DNA of 64,000 nt from Mytilisepta virgata (Eukaryota; Mollusca; Bivalvia; Mytilida; Mytilidae), in contig CM051508.1 in NCBI GenBank assembly GCA_028015205.1, positions 10,496,001-10,560,000 of the forward strand. Reading direction: 5' to 3'. Below the pieces are notes generated by a model that had not been told where the DNA came from, ran no database searches, and saw nothing but the letters and a program-made list of their open reading frames with translations. Below are positions 13,001 to 26,637 of the stretch, piece after piece (positions within the stretch are counted from its first letter, which is position 1; every line of letters begins with the position of its first letter). The translations under genes and the position numbers were made by a program.

Positions 13001-15583
13001 GTTTATGATATGTTTTTGGCCGCCATTTTGAAACCAATCAACCGAATCATGCACTGTTTGGGCTCAAATTGTAGGTCTTTTAATTCTCTTTCAAATGAAC
13101 CCAATGTTTCATTCACCATCTTTTATGGTTAAAAAGTTATAAACAAAAAATCATTTTCAAAATACGAATCAAGTGCGATAACTCAAAAACGACAAGTTTT
13201 GCGCTTTCGCACCTGAAACATTTTTTGTAGATTTCGACATGGCGAACATTTTTCCCATGTATTGTCTGCTTCAATTTTGTACGGTATACGTGTTTTTCTA
13301 CAAAAACTGTTTACAGTGTCGGCCATTTTGAAAATGGCGGCCATTAGCCAATCAAGTTTGATTTTAAATTGAAGGGAATAAGTTGACGGTCACCAATAAC
13401 CCATATGTTTACTATGTTATCTCGAACCATTTTCAAGTTATAGGCCAAAAACCATTTAGCCGAAACGCGTTAAGGGCTATAACTCGAAAACCGTTTGTCG
13501 TACAGGGTTCGACCCTATATATGAAATAAAGGTCTAAATTAGACAAGTATTTTTCCCATTACATGTCTGCTTAAATTTTGTATGGTTTTTGAGTTAACCT
13601 GATAACAAGGTGTACAATGACCTCTGACCTTGAGATTTGACCTTTGACCTTGACATTTTTGAATGCAACATATGTCATCCAGGATGATTGGTGAAGGTCC
13701 CAAGTCTCTAGGACTTACCGTTTTGAAGAAAAAAATTTGACGAGTCGCGACACTTTTCGAGTCAAAAACGCGTAACCAGGAAGTTGATCGAAATTTTTTT
13801 TTTTGAGTGATGACATGTTGCCAGGAGACCAGCAACATTTTCCACACTTCAGATTTTTGATACAGGTTATGGTTTAGGAGGAGATCTGTGCACAAGGTTT
13901 TCCTGTCTGGGGCAGATAACTCCGTTACTAAAAATAGATCGGTTTCACAGGGTCGGTCAAGGCGAGTACCGGTATGACCAAATAATGGTACCAAGTATCG
14001 AAAAGATATGTCAAGACACTTTTCGTCAATTGATGGCAGAAAAGAAGAACAATAATAATTAAAAAGTCATTTGTTCAGAGAACAAATGTGAGGTCTTTCC
14101 CCGTCTCTAGTTAGTGTTATGGTGTCCTATACAAATACATAAGACAATTGAGTCATTTTGTTTACGATAAAATGTTGCCAATAGTTATCGTATAGGTTCC
14201 AGAAAAAAGATCAAGGGGACTAGTGTCAGAAAAAGTATGGTTGTTAAGGACTTTGTCGGTTGCTATGGACAGAAGGTCACTTCCGGTTATAAAACTTAAT
14301 TCTAAACTCAGAAGGTAGTGTTGGTTAAGAATACATATGGTTGCTATGGACTTTTCATAAACGTTACCTTGTTGCTAGGGAATGACCTTGACCCATGATC
14401 TTTGACCTTTGACTCAAATTGTAGGTCTCTGCATACTGATTCATTTAAGTATACATGTTTACTATACTATCTAATACGGTTTTCAAGTTATTGGCAAAAA
14501 ACATGTTTTGCGAAACTTGTTTTGACCGCCATTTTGAAACTGTTCAACCGAATCATACACTTCTTGGACTCAAATTGTAGGTGTTTACAAAAGGAACATT
14601 TTAAGTATTCATGTTTATTGTAGTATCTGTTACGGTTTAAAAGTTATAAGCAAAAAACCAGTTTTAACATACGAATCAAGTGCAATAACTCAAAAACGAC
14701 AAGTTTTGCGGTTTCGGTCTTGAAGACTTTTTTGTAGATTTCGACGTGACGAACAATTTTCCCATGTATTGTCTGCTTCAATTTTGTACGGTTTACGTGT
14801 TTTTCTACAAAAACTGTTTACAGTGTCGGCCATTTTGAAAATGGCCGCCATTAGCCAATCAAGTTTGATTTTAAATTGAAGGGAATAAGTTGACGGTCAC
14901 CAATAACCCATATGTTTACTATGTTATCTCGAACCATTTTCAAGTTATAGGCCAAAAACCATTTAGCCGAAACGCGTTAAGGGCTATAACTCGAAAACCG
15001 TTTGTCGTACAGGGTTCGACCCTTTATATGAAATAAAGGTCTAAATTAGACAAGTATTTTTCCCATTACATGTTTGCTTAAATTTTGTATGGTTTTTGAG
15101 TTAACCTGATAACAAGGTGTACCATGACCTCTGACCTTGAGATTTGAGCTTTGACCTTGACATTTTTGAATGCAACATATGTCATCCAGGATGATTGGTG
15201 AAGGTCCCAAGTCTCTAGGACTTACCGTTTTGAAGAAAAAAATTTGACGAGTCGCGACACTTTTCGAGTCAAAAACGCGTAACCAGGAAGTTGATCGAAA
15301 TTTTTTTTTTTGAGTGATGACATGTTGCCAGGAGTCCAGCAACATTTTCCACACTTCAGATTTTTGATACAGGTTATGGTTTAGGAGGAGATCTGTGCAC
15401 AAGGTTTTCCGGTCTGGGGCAGATAACTCCATTGCTAAAAATAGATCGGTTTCACAGGGTCGGTCAAGGCGAGTACCGGTATGACCAAATAATGGTACCA
15501 AGTATCGAAAAGATATGTCAAGACACTTTTCGTCAATTGATGGCAGAAAAGAAGAACAATAATAATAATCAGAAGAAATACAG

Positions 15584-15616
15584 TAAGGTCTTTCCACTGT
15601 AGTGGGAAAGACCTTA
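15584..15616. repeat. Junction hairpin between array units
   Basis: TAAGGTCTTTCC ... GGGAAAGACCTTA forms a near-perfect hairpin. The same block follows (AAT)n at 17158-17190. Confidence 0.75.
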
Positions 15617-18600
15617 ATTAAAAAGTCATTTGTTCAGAGAACAAATGTGAGGTCTTTCCCCGTCTCTAGTTAGTGTTATGGTGTCCTATACAAATACTTA
15701 AGACAATTGAGTCATTTTGTTTACGATAAAATGTTGCCAATAGTTATCATATAGGTTCCAGAATAAAGATCAAGGGGCCTAGTGTCAGAAAAAGTATGGT
15801 TGTTAAGGACTTTGTCGGTTGCTATGGACAGAAGGTCACTTCCGGTTATAAAACTTAATTCTAAATTCAGAAGGTAGTGTTGGTTAAGAATACATATGGT
15901 TGCTATGGACTTTTCATAAACGTTACCTTGTTGCTAGGGAATGACCTTGACCCATGATCTTTGACCTTTGACTCAAATTGTAGGTCTTTGCATACTGATT
16001 CATTTAAGTATACATGTTTACTATACTATCTAATAGGGTTTTCAAGTTATTGGCAAAAAACATGTTTTGCGAAACTTGTTTTGACCGCCATTTTGAAACT
16101 GTTCAACCGAATCATACACTTCTTGGACTCAAATTGTAGGTTTTTATAAAAGGAACATTTTAAGTATACATGTTTATTATAGTATCTGTTACAGTTTAAA
16201 AGTTATAAGCAAAAAACCAGTTTTAACATACGAATCAAGTGCAATAACTCAAAAACGACAAGTTTTACGGTTTCGGTCTTGAAGACTTTTTTGTAGATTT
16301 CGACGTGACGAACAATTTTCCCATGTATTGTCTGCTTCAATTTTGTACGGTTTACGTGTTTTTCTACAAAAACTGTTTACAGTGTCGGCCATTTTGAAAA
16401 TGGCCGCCATTAGCCAATCAAGTTTGATTTTAAATTGAAGGGAATAAGTTGACGGTCACCAATAACCCATATGTTTACTATGTTATCTCGAACCATTTTC
16501 AAGTTATAGGCCAAAAACCATTTAGCCGAAACGCGTTAAGGGCTATAACTCGAAAACCGTTTGTCGTACAGGGTTCGACCCTTTACATGAAATAAAGGTC
16601 TAAATTAGGCAAGTATTTTCCCCATTACATGTCTGCTTAAATTTTGTATGGTTTCTGAGTTAACCTGATAACAAGGTGTACCATGACCTCTGACCTTGAG
16701 ATTTGACCTTTGACCTTGACATTTTTGAATGCAACATATGTCATCCAGGATGATTGGTGAAGGTCCCAAGTCTCTAGGACTTACCGTTTTGAAGAAAAAA
16801 ATTTGACGAGTCGCGACACTTTTCGAGTCAAAAATGCGTAACCAGGAAGTTGATCGAAATTTTTTTTTTTGCGTGATGACATGTTGCCAGGAGTCCAGCG
16901 ACATTTTCCACACTTCAGATTTTTGATACCGGTTATGGTTTAGGAGGAGATCTGCGCACAAGGTTTTCCAGTCTGGGGCAGATAACTCCGTTACTAAAAA
17001 TAGATCGGTTTCACAGGGTCGGTCAAGGCGAGTACCGGTATGACCAAATAATGGTACCAAGTATCGAAAAGATATGTCAAGACACTTTTCGTCAATTGAT
17101 GGCAGAAAAGAAGAACAATAATAATAATAATAATAATAATAATCAGAAGAAATACAGTAAGGTCTTTCCACTGTAGTGGGAAAGACCTTAATTAAAAAGT
17201 CATTTGTTCAGAGAACAAATGTGAGGTCTTTCCCCGTCTCTAGTTAGTGTTATGGTGTCCTATACAAATACTTAAGACAATTGAGTCATTTTGTTTACGA
17301 TAAAATGTTGCCAATAGTTATCATATAGGTTCCAGAATAAAGATCAAGGGGCCTAGTGTCAGAAAAAGTATGGTTGTTAAGGACTTTGTCGGTTGCTATG
17401 GACAGAAGGTCACTTCCGGTTATAAAACTTAATTCTAAACTCAGAAGGTAGTGTTGGTTAAGAATACATATGGTTGCTATGGACTTTTCATAAACGTTAC
17501 CTTGTTGCTAGGGAATGACCTTGACCCATGACCTTTGACCTTTGACTCAAATTGTAGGTCTTTGCATACTGATTCATTTAAGTATACATGTTTACTATAC
17601 TATCTAATACGGTTTTCAAGTTATTGGCAAAAAACATGTTTTGCGAAACTTGTTTTGACCGCCATTTTGAAACTGTTCAACCGAATCATACACTTCTTGG
17701 ACTCAAATTGTAGGTTTTTACAAAAGGAACATTTTAAGTATACATGTTTATTATAGTATCTGTTACAGTTTAAAAGTTATAAGCAAAAAACCAGTTTTAA
17801 CATACGAATCAAGTGCAATAACTCAAAAACGACAAGTTTTACGGTTTCGGTCCTGAAGACTTTTTTTGTAGATTTCGACGTGACGAACAATTTTCCCATG
17901 TATTGTCTGCTTCAATTTTGTACGGTTTACGTGTTTTTCTACAAAAACTGTTTACAGTGTCGGCCATTTTGAAAATGGCCGCCATTAGCCAATCAAGTTT
18001 GATTTTAAATTGAAGGGAATAAGTTGACGGTCACCAATAACCCATATGTTTACTATGTTATCTCGAACCATTTTCAAGTTATAGGCCAAAAACCATTTAG
18101 CCGAAACGTGTTAAGGGCTATAACTCGAAAACCGTTTGTCGTACAGGGTTCGACCCTTTATATGAAATAAAGGCCTAAATTAGACAAGTATTTTCCCCAT
18201 TACATGTCTGCTTAAATTTTGTATGGTTTTTGAGTTAACCTGATAACAAGGTGTACCATGACCTCTGACCTTGAGATTTGACCTTTGACCTTGACATTTT
18301 TGAATGCAACATATGTCATCCAGGATGATTGGTGAAGGTCCCAAGTCTCTAGGACTTACCGTTTTGAAGAAAAAAATTTGACGAGTCGCGACACTTTTCG
18401 AGTCAAAAACGCGTAACCAGGAAGTTGGTCGAAATTTTTTTTTTTGAGTGATGACATGTTCCCAGGAGTCCAGCAACATTTTCCACACTTCAGATTTTTG
18501 ATACAGGTTATGGTTTAGGAGGAGATCTGTGCACAAGGTTTTCCTGTCTGGGGCAGATAACTCCGTTACTAAAAATAGATCGGTTTCACAGGGTCGGTCA

Positions 18601-18679
18601 AGGCGAGTACCGGTATGACCAAATAATGGTACCAAGTATCGAAAAGATATGTCAAGACACTTTTCGTCAATTGATGGCA

Positions 18680-18945
18680 GAAAAGAAGAACAATAATAAT
18701 AATAATAATAATAATAATCAGAAGAAATACAGTAAGGTCTTTCCACTGTAGTGGGAAAGACCTTAATAATAATAATCAGAAGAAATACAGTAAGGTCTTT
18801 CCACTGTAGTGGGAAAGACCTTAATAATAATAATAATAATAATCAGAAGAAATACAGTAAGGTCTTTCCACTGTAGTGGGAAAGACCTTAATAATCAGAA
18901 GAAATACAGTAAGGTCTTTCCACTGTAGTGGGAAAGACCTTAATT
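18680..18945. repeat. (AAT)n plus four tandem terminal hairpins
   Basis: The array's right edge carries the hairpin at 18733, 18791, 18858 and 18910, spaced 58, 67 and 52 bp. Each follows CAGAAGAAATACAG and a variable (AAT)n run. The end module has therefore multiplied without the unit body. Confidence 0.8.
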
Positions 18946-20560
18946 ACTTCAATTCATAATATTATTCCAAGTCATATTTCAAACCGTGATAAAATAAACG
19001 AGAGCAATTTAAACATACAAAGAAGGGCAACTCTAATTTACTTACTTCTATTTGGTCAGCAATGCGACAATGATTTCTTCACCGACTATTATACCCGAGT
19101 TATAATTTATCGGGGAATAATTTGATTTTATAATAAAACAAATTCTTAAACAAGATTTGTGTCTTTATTTACCATAATCCAAGCTGAATAGATTTTCCTG
19201 GCTCAATATTTTGACACTGGGATTTTAGAAAGAAATATTTAAAAATCTCGAGGTAGTGATTCCAGTTTCCTGAATAAAGTCCAAATTCAGCTTTACTGAT
19301 GTAAAAGGAATATTTGAGTTGGATGGAAGGTATAGTTTAGATAGCATGGTCAAAATGTCCAAGTTTTAACTGTAAAAGTAGCCACTTAAGGCTCTATGGT
19401 AAGATCTAAAAATTAGCTTTGTTCAAATGTAGCTATTTTGGGTAAATGTCTTTTGCACATAACTCGGTGTTATCAACAGTAACAACATCATCAAGATACC
19501 TGCAGTTGATGATAAAAAGATGCAATAATTTATTATGATCCTGTATTGCAGATTTAAGGGATTTTTCCATGAAAGACTGTTCACAACAATATAAAAATAA
19601 GCCGGCAATAAAAGGAGCACAATTTGTAGCCACACTGAGGAATCTTCATATGACATGTCGATACACAGTATTCCCAAAACAATAAAACAGATATTTTCCA
19701 ACAAGAAGTGTTCATTTGTATTTTATTTATAATCAACAACAAATATATTCTGTTTTCCGAAACTGAAAAGCTTTAAAACTGAACATTGGAGACACTGGAA
19801 ACATATCATCACTCAAGTAACCAATCAGATACTACAGTTTTTTGTTTAATCAACCCATGAACCTATGAAAATAATTACTTCCTCGTATTTTTTCTTAGGA
19901 AGTAATCAAAATTAAAAAAATAATAATATATAATCACTATGATTCAACTGAGTGAAAAAATTTCTTCTTATAAACAAAATCTAAAATTGTATGATATAAA
20001 CCGGAGAATTCACTTTCAAAACTGAGAAAACCGAACTCAGTTGCTCGGTTGAGATATAATAATAATAATACTTTATTGCATATGGGAAAAAACCTGCTGG
20101 GTTAAGCAATACATATATTACAGAATAAACAACAAAAACAAATTAATCTTTGTAATGATCACTTTATAACGTTACCAACATTGGGCAAAACTTCTGTATC
20201 AGGATTAAGAATAATAATTTTTCAATAGAGTCGAATTGATCAAACTGAGGAAAAATCGATAAATAGAGAACGGAAATTATCCCGGGGAGGGGTGCGCACT
20301 TACTCTATATGAGGTGCTAGTTATGTTCTGACAAAAGGGACCTTTTTTTTCTCGCAAAACGACTGTAATGGGGTATACTTTTTTCTCTTTTCTACAAAGG
20401 GGTAATATCTGACTATCTGGAATGGGGTCATATGTCAAGAACATCTGGAACGGGGTTATAATTTGAAGTAATCATATACAATTTCATTCGCAATCACATT
20501 TAAACAAGAAACTTACATACTTACATGAGGAAAACAAACATAAGACAAGTAGTTAAAAGT
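18946..20560. other. AT-rich DNA with decayed elements
   Basis: Apart from the reverse-transcriptase relic I see only an (AAT)n-like run at 20058-20072 and an unclassified repeat at 20280-20460 (AATGGGGT motifs). No gene. Confidence 0.45.
19400..19720 (-). pseudogene. Decayed reverse transcriptase, Penelope-like
   Basis: The minus strand reads ATNCAPFIAGLFLY then FMEKSLK, and further on RYLDDVV. These correspond to the 'GTNCAPLLADLFLY' and 'YIDDV' blocks of a reverse transcriptase family common in invertebrates, which I associate with Penelope-like elements. YLDD is the catalytic motif. The preceding block (LFYCFGNTVYRHVI) is in the same order but broken by stops, and a frame change lies between blocks. 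Only a fragment remains. Confidence 0.6.
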
Positions 20561-20564
20561 TGAA

Positions 20565-23130
20565 GCCTTTTCCGGGACGGGAATTCGGGATTTAATGAAA
20601 TAATCGACGGGAATTCGGGATTTACTCGGAGCGGGATCCGGGAAAATGTCTTTTATTTCAATGGGAATTCGGGACTTTTTGCGAACGGGAAAGGATTTTT
20701 CGTAAGGGAGTATTTTTTCTTCACTATTTTTAAGTGAATCAGGTTTTATCTAAAACTATTTGATAATTAACTAGGGAAAATGACAAATAGATACGTTTAT
20801 GTCATCTCGTATGAGGGTCTTGCATGAATTTAACCCGAATAATCCAGTCGTTATATTCGCTCACTTCGATCACTCCATTAACCGAAGGAGAGAATCGGGT
20901 AAGAAACGGCTTGAATTATTCGAGTTAGTATAAATTAGGTAAGAATTCGGATTTTTGTCATGTCTTTCACCAGTATCTTTCATGTGCTTATGTAACAAAA
21001 AATTTGTTCCGGCGTGACATTTGTTCCGCCGGAACTTATTTCATAGAAAATATGTTACACCAGAACTTACATCACAGAAAATAAGGTCCAGCCCTGTAAA
21101 ATTCGTTCCGGAACTAATTTTTTAACCAAATGTGAAATAAGTTCCGGAACAAATATCACAGCTCCATGAATTTCGTTCCGATATAAATTGTTTAAAAAAA
21201 AGTCAAATAAATTCCTGTTATAAAAGTTAAAAATTTTTGAAATATCAAATTAAGTCAGCATATCTGTTGTAAGTAGATAATATGATTAAAAAACAAATGC
21301 ACAATTAAGATTAACAACGGTGATAAATAATTTAAACACCGTGACTATTTAATTTTTCTACAAATTCTGATTCAAAGTAACAAATAAAGTATTCATATAT
21401 AAAAGATTGGCGTTTAGTTGACATTTTGGCTCGTTTGAATTTGCGTAGGACCTTGGTGCCCACTATGATCATGGCACATTTTTAAAATACTTTGGACTTT
21501 GTCTTTTGTAACTACAAGTCTTTTGTTTAATTAAATGACCAGTAGTTTTGTCCTTCTCAATATAATACAAATGTTCATCTTCAATTATGAATTTTTTCTG
21601 TGTGATTTTTGGTTGAGTACTTCTTGTTTAATATAAGTTTGGTTTTTGGTCTTCCAAAGGTTTCGGTTTTAATGCTGCTGATGAGAGGTAACTCCTTGAA
21701 ATGCGTCGTATACAGCATAGTATAAATTTACAATATCTAATATTAGTATCTTTGGATTGTTATTTTGAAACTCCTGGGATGATGCCTCTGCTGGTGGACC
21801 CTAGGTCCCCGAGGGTATTCGCCAACCCAGTCGTCAGACTTGTCTGACATGATTATTCATTGATTTGTTACAGAAATTACCAGTATTTAGCAAAATTCAA
21901 AAATAATAGAAATACTAAGGGTTCATTCCTTGTATTGCACATGGTAGATCTCCTTAGTTGAAATTTGGCTTCCTATTTCGGTATTTTTGGTTGAGTACTT
22001 CTTGTTTAATATAAGTTTGGTTTTTGGTCTTCCAAAGGTTTCGGTTTTAATGCTGCTGATGAGAGGTAACTCCTTGAAATGCGTCGTATACAGCATAGTA
22101 TAAATTTACAATATCTAATATTAGTATCTTTGGATTGTTATTTTGAAACTCCTGGGATGATGCCTCTGCTGGTGGACCCTAGGTCCCCGAGGGTATTCGC
22201 CAACCCAGTCGTCAGACTTGTCTGACATGATTATTCATTGATTTGTTACAGAAATTACCAGTATTTAGCAAAATTCAAAAATAATAGAAATAGTAAGGGT
22301 TCATTCCTTGTATTGCACATGGTAGATCTCCTTAGTTGAAATTTGGCTTCCTATTTCGGTATTTTTGGTTGAGTACTTCTTGTTTAATATAAGTTTGGTT
22401 TTTGGTCTTCCAAAGGTTTCGGTTTTAATGCTGCTGATGAGAGGTAACTCCTTGAAATGCGTCGTATACAGCATAGTATAAATTTACAATATCTAATATT
22501 AGTATCTTTGGATTGTTATTTTCGAATTCTTCTTTTTTCTGCATCATTTGTTTCATTTGGATATTTTTCTTTCAAGAATGTAATTAAATATTTTCCTATA
22601 CTCCAAAGGATCCATGTTGGATGTTTACACTTTTTATTATTATATATTATCAATGTAATGCTTGTTTCATAATGTACTTGAATGATAACTTTAAACACAC
22701 CAATGACAATGCTCATTATTAAAGATAAGTTGTATAACCTGTGGAACATATTTCACAGACCAGGAACTTATTTCAGCAGGTAAGGAACAAATTTCATAGA
22801 ATAGGAACTTATTTCACAATTTTTAAGGAATAAATTTCATAAACCCAGAACTTATTTCACCAGGTAAAGTGTGGAACTTATTTTATAGAGATGGAACAAA
22901 TTAAATAGAAATTGTCTGTGAAAAAAATTCTCCCGGAATATGTTTCACGTGATATTTGTTCCACTGGAACTTTTATCACAGGAATAAATTTTGGCTCACA
23001 CTTACACTACTTCCGGTAGCAGACGAATTTTTGAAAAATGGAATTTAGTTGTTTTTTACGGGAAATCGGGCTTGGTCCATTTTTTATCGGGAATTCGGGA
23101 TCCATCATTTATTTTCACAGGAGTACGGGA
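20565..23130. repeat. Composite repeat interrupted by tandem repeat
   Basis: Blocks rich in CGGGAATTCGGGAT occur at 20570-20700 and again at 23050-23110, as if one repeat had been split. Between them, GTTCCGGAAC-type motifs with ACTTATTTCACAG recur at 21000-21230 and 22745-22990, around a 378-bp tandem repeat. Confidence 0.5.
21611..22522. repeat. 378-bp tandem repeat, 2.4 copies
   Basis: GGTTGAGTACTTCTTG recurs at 21611, 21989 and 22367. Copies 1 and 2 differ at about one visible base (ATACTAAGG/ATAGTAAGG), so duplication is very recent. Frames here are not coding. Confidence 0.85.
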
Positions 23131-23754
23131 TGAGACCCCCTCCCCATCTTATATCTGAATTAAGATAAAGTTTATTCATCATGTTCATTCCAAAATCTGA
23201 AGATTTTAAAAATTCATGATAGCTACTGATCAAAATTATTCCACAAAAATGAAGTTAAATTTTTTAAACAAAGATATATAAGTGGAATGTTAAAAATCCA
23301 TTTTATTCGGTAAATATTTAATCCGTGGAAAGGTTTCATACAGCAAATGAATTTATCGAACCTTTCGGGAAGTCCCGGTAGGATTTCCGAAAGAAAAGAA
23401 ACCGGAAGTATTTTCCTTTTACATTTCCGCTTGGCTTACTTTCACTTTTATCAGTGCACGGGTCTTTGTTGATTTACATTTACATGTACTGTGAGTTTTT
23501 ATTTATTTGGTTGTTGTAATCATTATTTGTTGATATAAATTTAGATATCATCATGTTTAAAAGTAATAAGATAACAATGTTTACTTTATTTTTAATCAAC
23601 ATTTATCTATAAATTAATGATGTAAAATTACTAAAAATGATCAGATATTGAGATAAAAACTTGAATTTACAAGCTGCAAGGGTTTAAACTGACCCTTTTC
23701 CAATCTAACATCTAACTCTAGATGTGTGTGAAAATCATATCAGTGTCAGTGACA

Positions 23755-24177
23755 TGCTCTTATATATGGAATACTTGGCACCTGTGACAGTCACAGGAGC
23801 TCAACCGACAGAGCTGCAGAGCTGCCTAGCACATCTCCAGGTGGCGGAAAAGGGAGACCCTGTCTTTGGGGGTTGTCAGGTCATAATATAGAAAGCCTGA
23901 CCGCGGACCATAGTGGGTATCTTATTTGGAGAAATCCACGCTCCCCGCACGCTAAAGACCCGTTCTGTAGTTTTTGAAAAAGAGTAGGATAATGCCGCTA
24001 TAGAAGGCTAAATTATCTGACCTAACCCAACAAACCTCCTTTTACAGTGGTAGTCAAAACTGGTTTCCCTTTGTGTCCCGTCCCACCCCTATTTGAATAG
24101 TTTTTTTATATTTAACTGGTTATTGTCCTGAAGAAGCATGAAACTGGACGTTAAGCAACGATCAATCAATCAACATA
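23755..24177 (+). mobile_element. SINE-like element with conserved molluscan tail
   Basis: A GC-richer block ends in GAAACTGGACGTTAAGCAAC and a (ATCA)n tail. The same 'CTGGACGTTAAAC' tail ends the family B SINEs. The head (AGGTGGCGGAAAAGGGAGAC) is not clearly tRNA-like, so it may be a different family sharing the tail. Confidence 0.5.
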
Positions 24178-26637
24178 TGGAATATCATATCATACAATAT
24201 GTTTTTTTTTCATATCATAAATATCCCATATCAAGCCCAAGATACCAATATGTCCTCCACGGTAATGCATTCTTAACTTTTAATAATTGATACTTGTGGT
24301 TAATCATCTGGTCAAGGGTAAAATTATTGCAAATTAGCAGAGTGCTAATGAATTTGAGGGGGTAAGAATTTATAATTTTAACAAAATTTTTATATTTTTA
24401 TTCAATAAAATGGGTAAGTCTGAACAAAATTTTTGATATACATCATGTTTAATTAATTCTTATGATTTTTAAATATATTTTTTTGTCCCTCTAAAATACA
24501 TTAGAAATATTTTAAAAGTTAGTTACAATGAAGGAAAATGAAAAATATAAATAATTTAAAAAAAACACTGGTAATATAAATGCTTAATATATGACCTTGA
24601 CCATCAGTTGAGCCAAATTTTTGACTTGGAATTTAACCAAATGCACAATTTATTATGATTAAAAAATAGATACTGATTCAATTTCACTGATAATTTTTTA
24701 TTTATAAATAAATCATATGATGAGATAAGTTGGTGGAGTTTTCAGTAATTATTCTTAAATGGTCGTATTTTTACACAACTTAGATTGGAATTTTTCAAAT
24801 AAGAGATGGCAAATGAGGTATGGACCTTTTTTAAAATATTTTCCATACATCATCAGTTTCAAAAAATAGATATGTATGTTTAAATATTTTTTCAATTTTT
24901 ATAAAGGCTATTTGATTTAACCTTCAGATTGGGCATTTATTGTTGAAATAAAAGGTGTCAAATATTTTTTATTTTGCTTGTACCATAATATCATCTCCTG
25001 GTACCCTATCCTCACATTTAATAATGAGTTGTACCGGTATTTTATTGTGATTATATTTTCACATTGTCCTAGATTATAATTCATAAAAAAGGAACATAGG
25101 CTTAAGGTTATAAAACTATCATCAGTTAAAAAATTTAAATAATTCTTGAACTTGAAATGCTGATTTTCCTTTTTAAATAATTAATTTAACCCTAGAACAT
25201 GCTGGCAGTTTATACACTGTATAGCATAATTTGAGCTGCCTGACCATTATCAAGTTGCTCATTAGACCTCTAATTAAAGTTTAAAAATTATTTTTAAAAG
25301 TAGAATTAAAATGGCTTAACTCCTTGGAGAAGATTGTTAAAGTACAGTTTTTAAGAGATTGCTAAAAAAACAAGGAAGAGACCATTTCCCCCCCACTAAT
25401 ATTTATTTTTAAATCTGTCATAGAAAGAAAAGGAGAAATAAGAAAAATAAGGAAATTAAGTATTTAAAAGTTCATTAAATTAAGTAGCTATTTCCTGTTT
25501 GTGGTTTTTGATAAGTACATGTACATGTATGGGAGATAACTCCAAATATTTGCCCCTCTTGAAGAGATCTATTTATCATGGCTGCTTATTTCTCTCATGC
25601 AAATATATATATAGACACATATCAGACGGGATTTATCTCATCGAATCACATTCCCTAAGTCTTCACAATAAACTTTTTGATCCACAGGCCCGAACCATAT
25701 TTTGGAAAAATTTTTATATAGACATTACTGGCCTGTAAGTGGAAATTTAACAGGCACACTAGCATTTTTACCAGCCTCGGGCTTCGGAATACTGGTTTAT
25801 CGTGAAGACTGTTCCCAAATGTTTAAATTACTCAGCATGTTGTAAAATTTTAACCATAAAAATTATTATGAATAAGAATATAAGTGTTCATGTTTATTAC
25901 GACAGAAGTAGAAAATTTCTCAATAATTAGAGAATGAATGATATGAAGAACATTTAAGTAAACTGATTTATTGCTATGCCAAATATTCAAAATTAAAGTT
26001 ATGACCAATTACGTTAGCTTTATTAAAATTCAGGCATTTAACTTTTAAGTTCAGATCTGAGAATTTGAAATCATCATATGTGAAATTCTTAAATGGTGTG
26101 TTGGACATTTTCAGTGAAATCTCCAATTCCCCATTAATTCTTATCATAAATTCACAATCAAATGTCCAGAAATGATCACAATCCATGATTCCCTTTAACA
26201 AACAAAAATGGGAAAACATGTTTCAAAATGGCAAATTGAGTGTATTTAACCACAAATTGTTTCCCCCTTTCCATTGTTATGGGGAAAATAGACCATAATG
26301 TACTATATACAGCTGCCCTGATGATAATACAAGATTATGTTTGATTTATTTTGTATAGACTATGAAATATTTCAAATTTTGCTTGCTTGATTAAGCTAAT
26401 TAAAGCTCATTTATAGATAATCATCCTGGTGGCCCCTTGAAAATCGTCTCCATCCAATTTTTTTTTAACTTTAATGGATTTTCAGAAAATTCTCGAGTCT
26501 ATTTCCTATAAAATCTTTGATTTGACATATACATGTACAATGATTTTGTGAGATCTTAGCAGATAAAATATAACCAGATTTTTCTATTAAAAACGTTAAA
26601 ATTTGTAGCCAATGATTTGATTTGCTTATTTTTGTAG
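24178..26637. other. AT-rich DNA upstream of gasdermin coding start
   Basis: No coding sequence recognised. It should contain the gasdermin promoter and 5' non-coding exon. A donor-like GTAAGT at 25735 and an ACATGTACATGT motif at 25517 are the only landmarks. An 81-codon minus frame (25974-26219) lacks support. Confidence 0.4.

Larger units (their letters stand above)
7939..18945. repeat. 11-kb head-to-tail array of about 1.5-kb repeat units
   Basis: The landmark CTCTAGTTAGTG recurs at 7984, 11100, 12607, 14105, 15664 and 17238, so periods are 3116, 1507, 1498, 1559 and 1574 bp. The long first period contains a related but different unit (9252-11053). Each unit begins with the palindrome CATTTGTTC.AGA.GAACAAATG and AGGTCTTTCCCC. 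It ends in AGAAGAACAATAATAAT, in some units followed by a hairpin containing GGGAAAGACCTT. Units are nearly identical, so amplification is recent. The matching 60-188 codon frames on both strands in each unit are shadows of the repeat. The inverted ends and hairpins resemble non-autonomous Helentron/Helitron-type elements, but that is inference. Confidence 0.8.

Noticed and set aside
7939..18945. Sets of conserved-looking frames of 62-188 codons on both strands, repeated in each array unit
   Set aside because: They are identical only because the DNA units are recent copies. Frames on opposite strands coexist, run through TGACCTTGA motifs and T-runs, and vary in length with indels.
15584..18945. 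CRISPR-like regularly spaced repeats
   Set aside because: The spacers are (AAT)n, the repeats are hairpins of a eukaryotic array, and there are no cas genes.
25974..26219. 81-codon minus-strand frame upstream of gasdermin
   Set aside because: No recognised domain, no splice logic, AT-rich composition; it could be chance.
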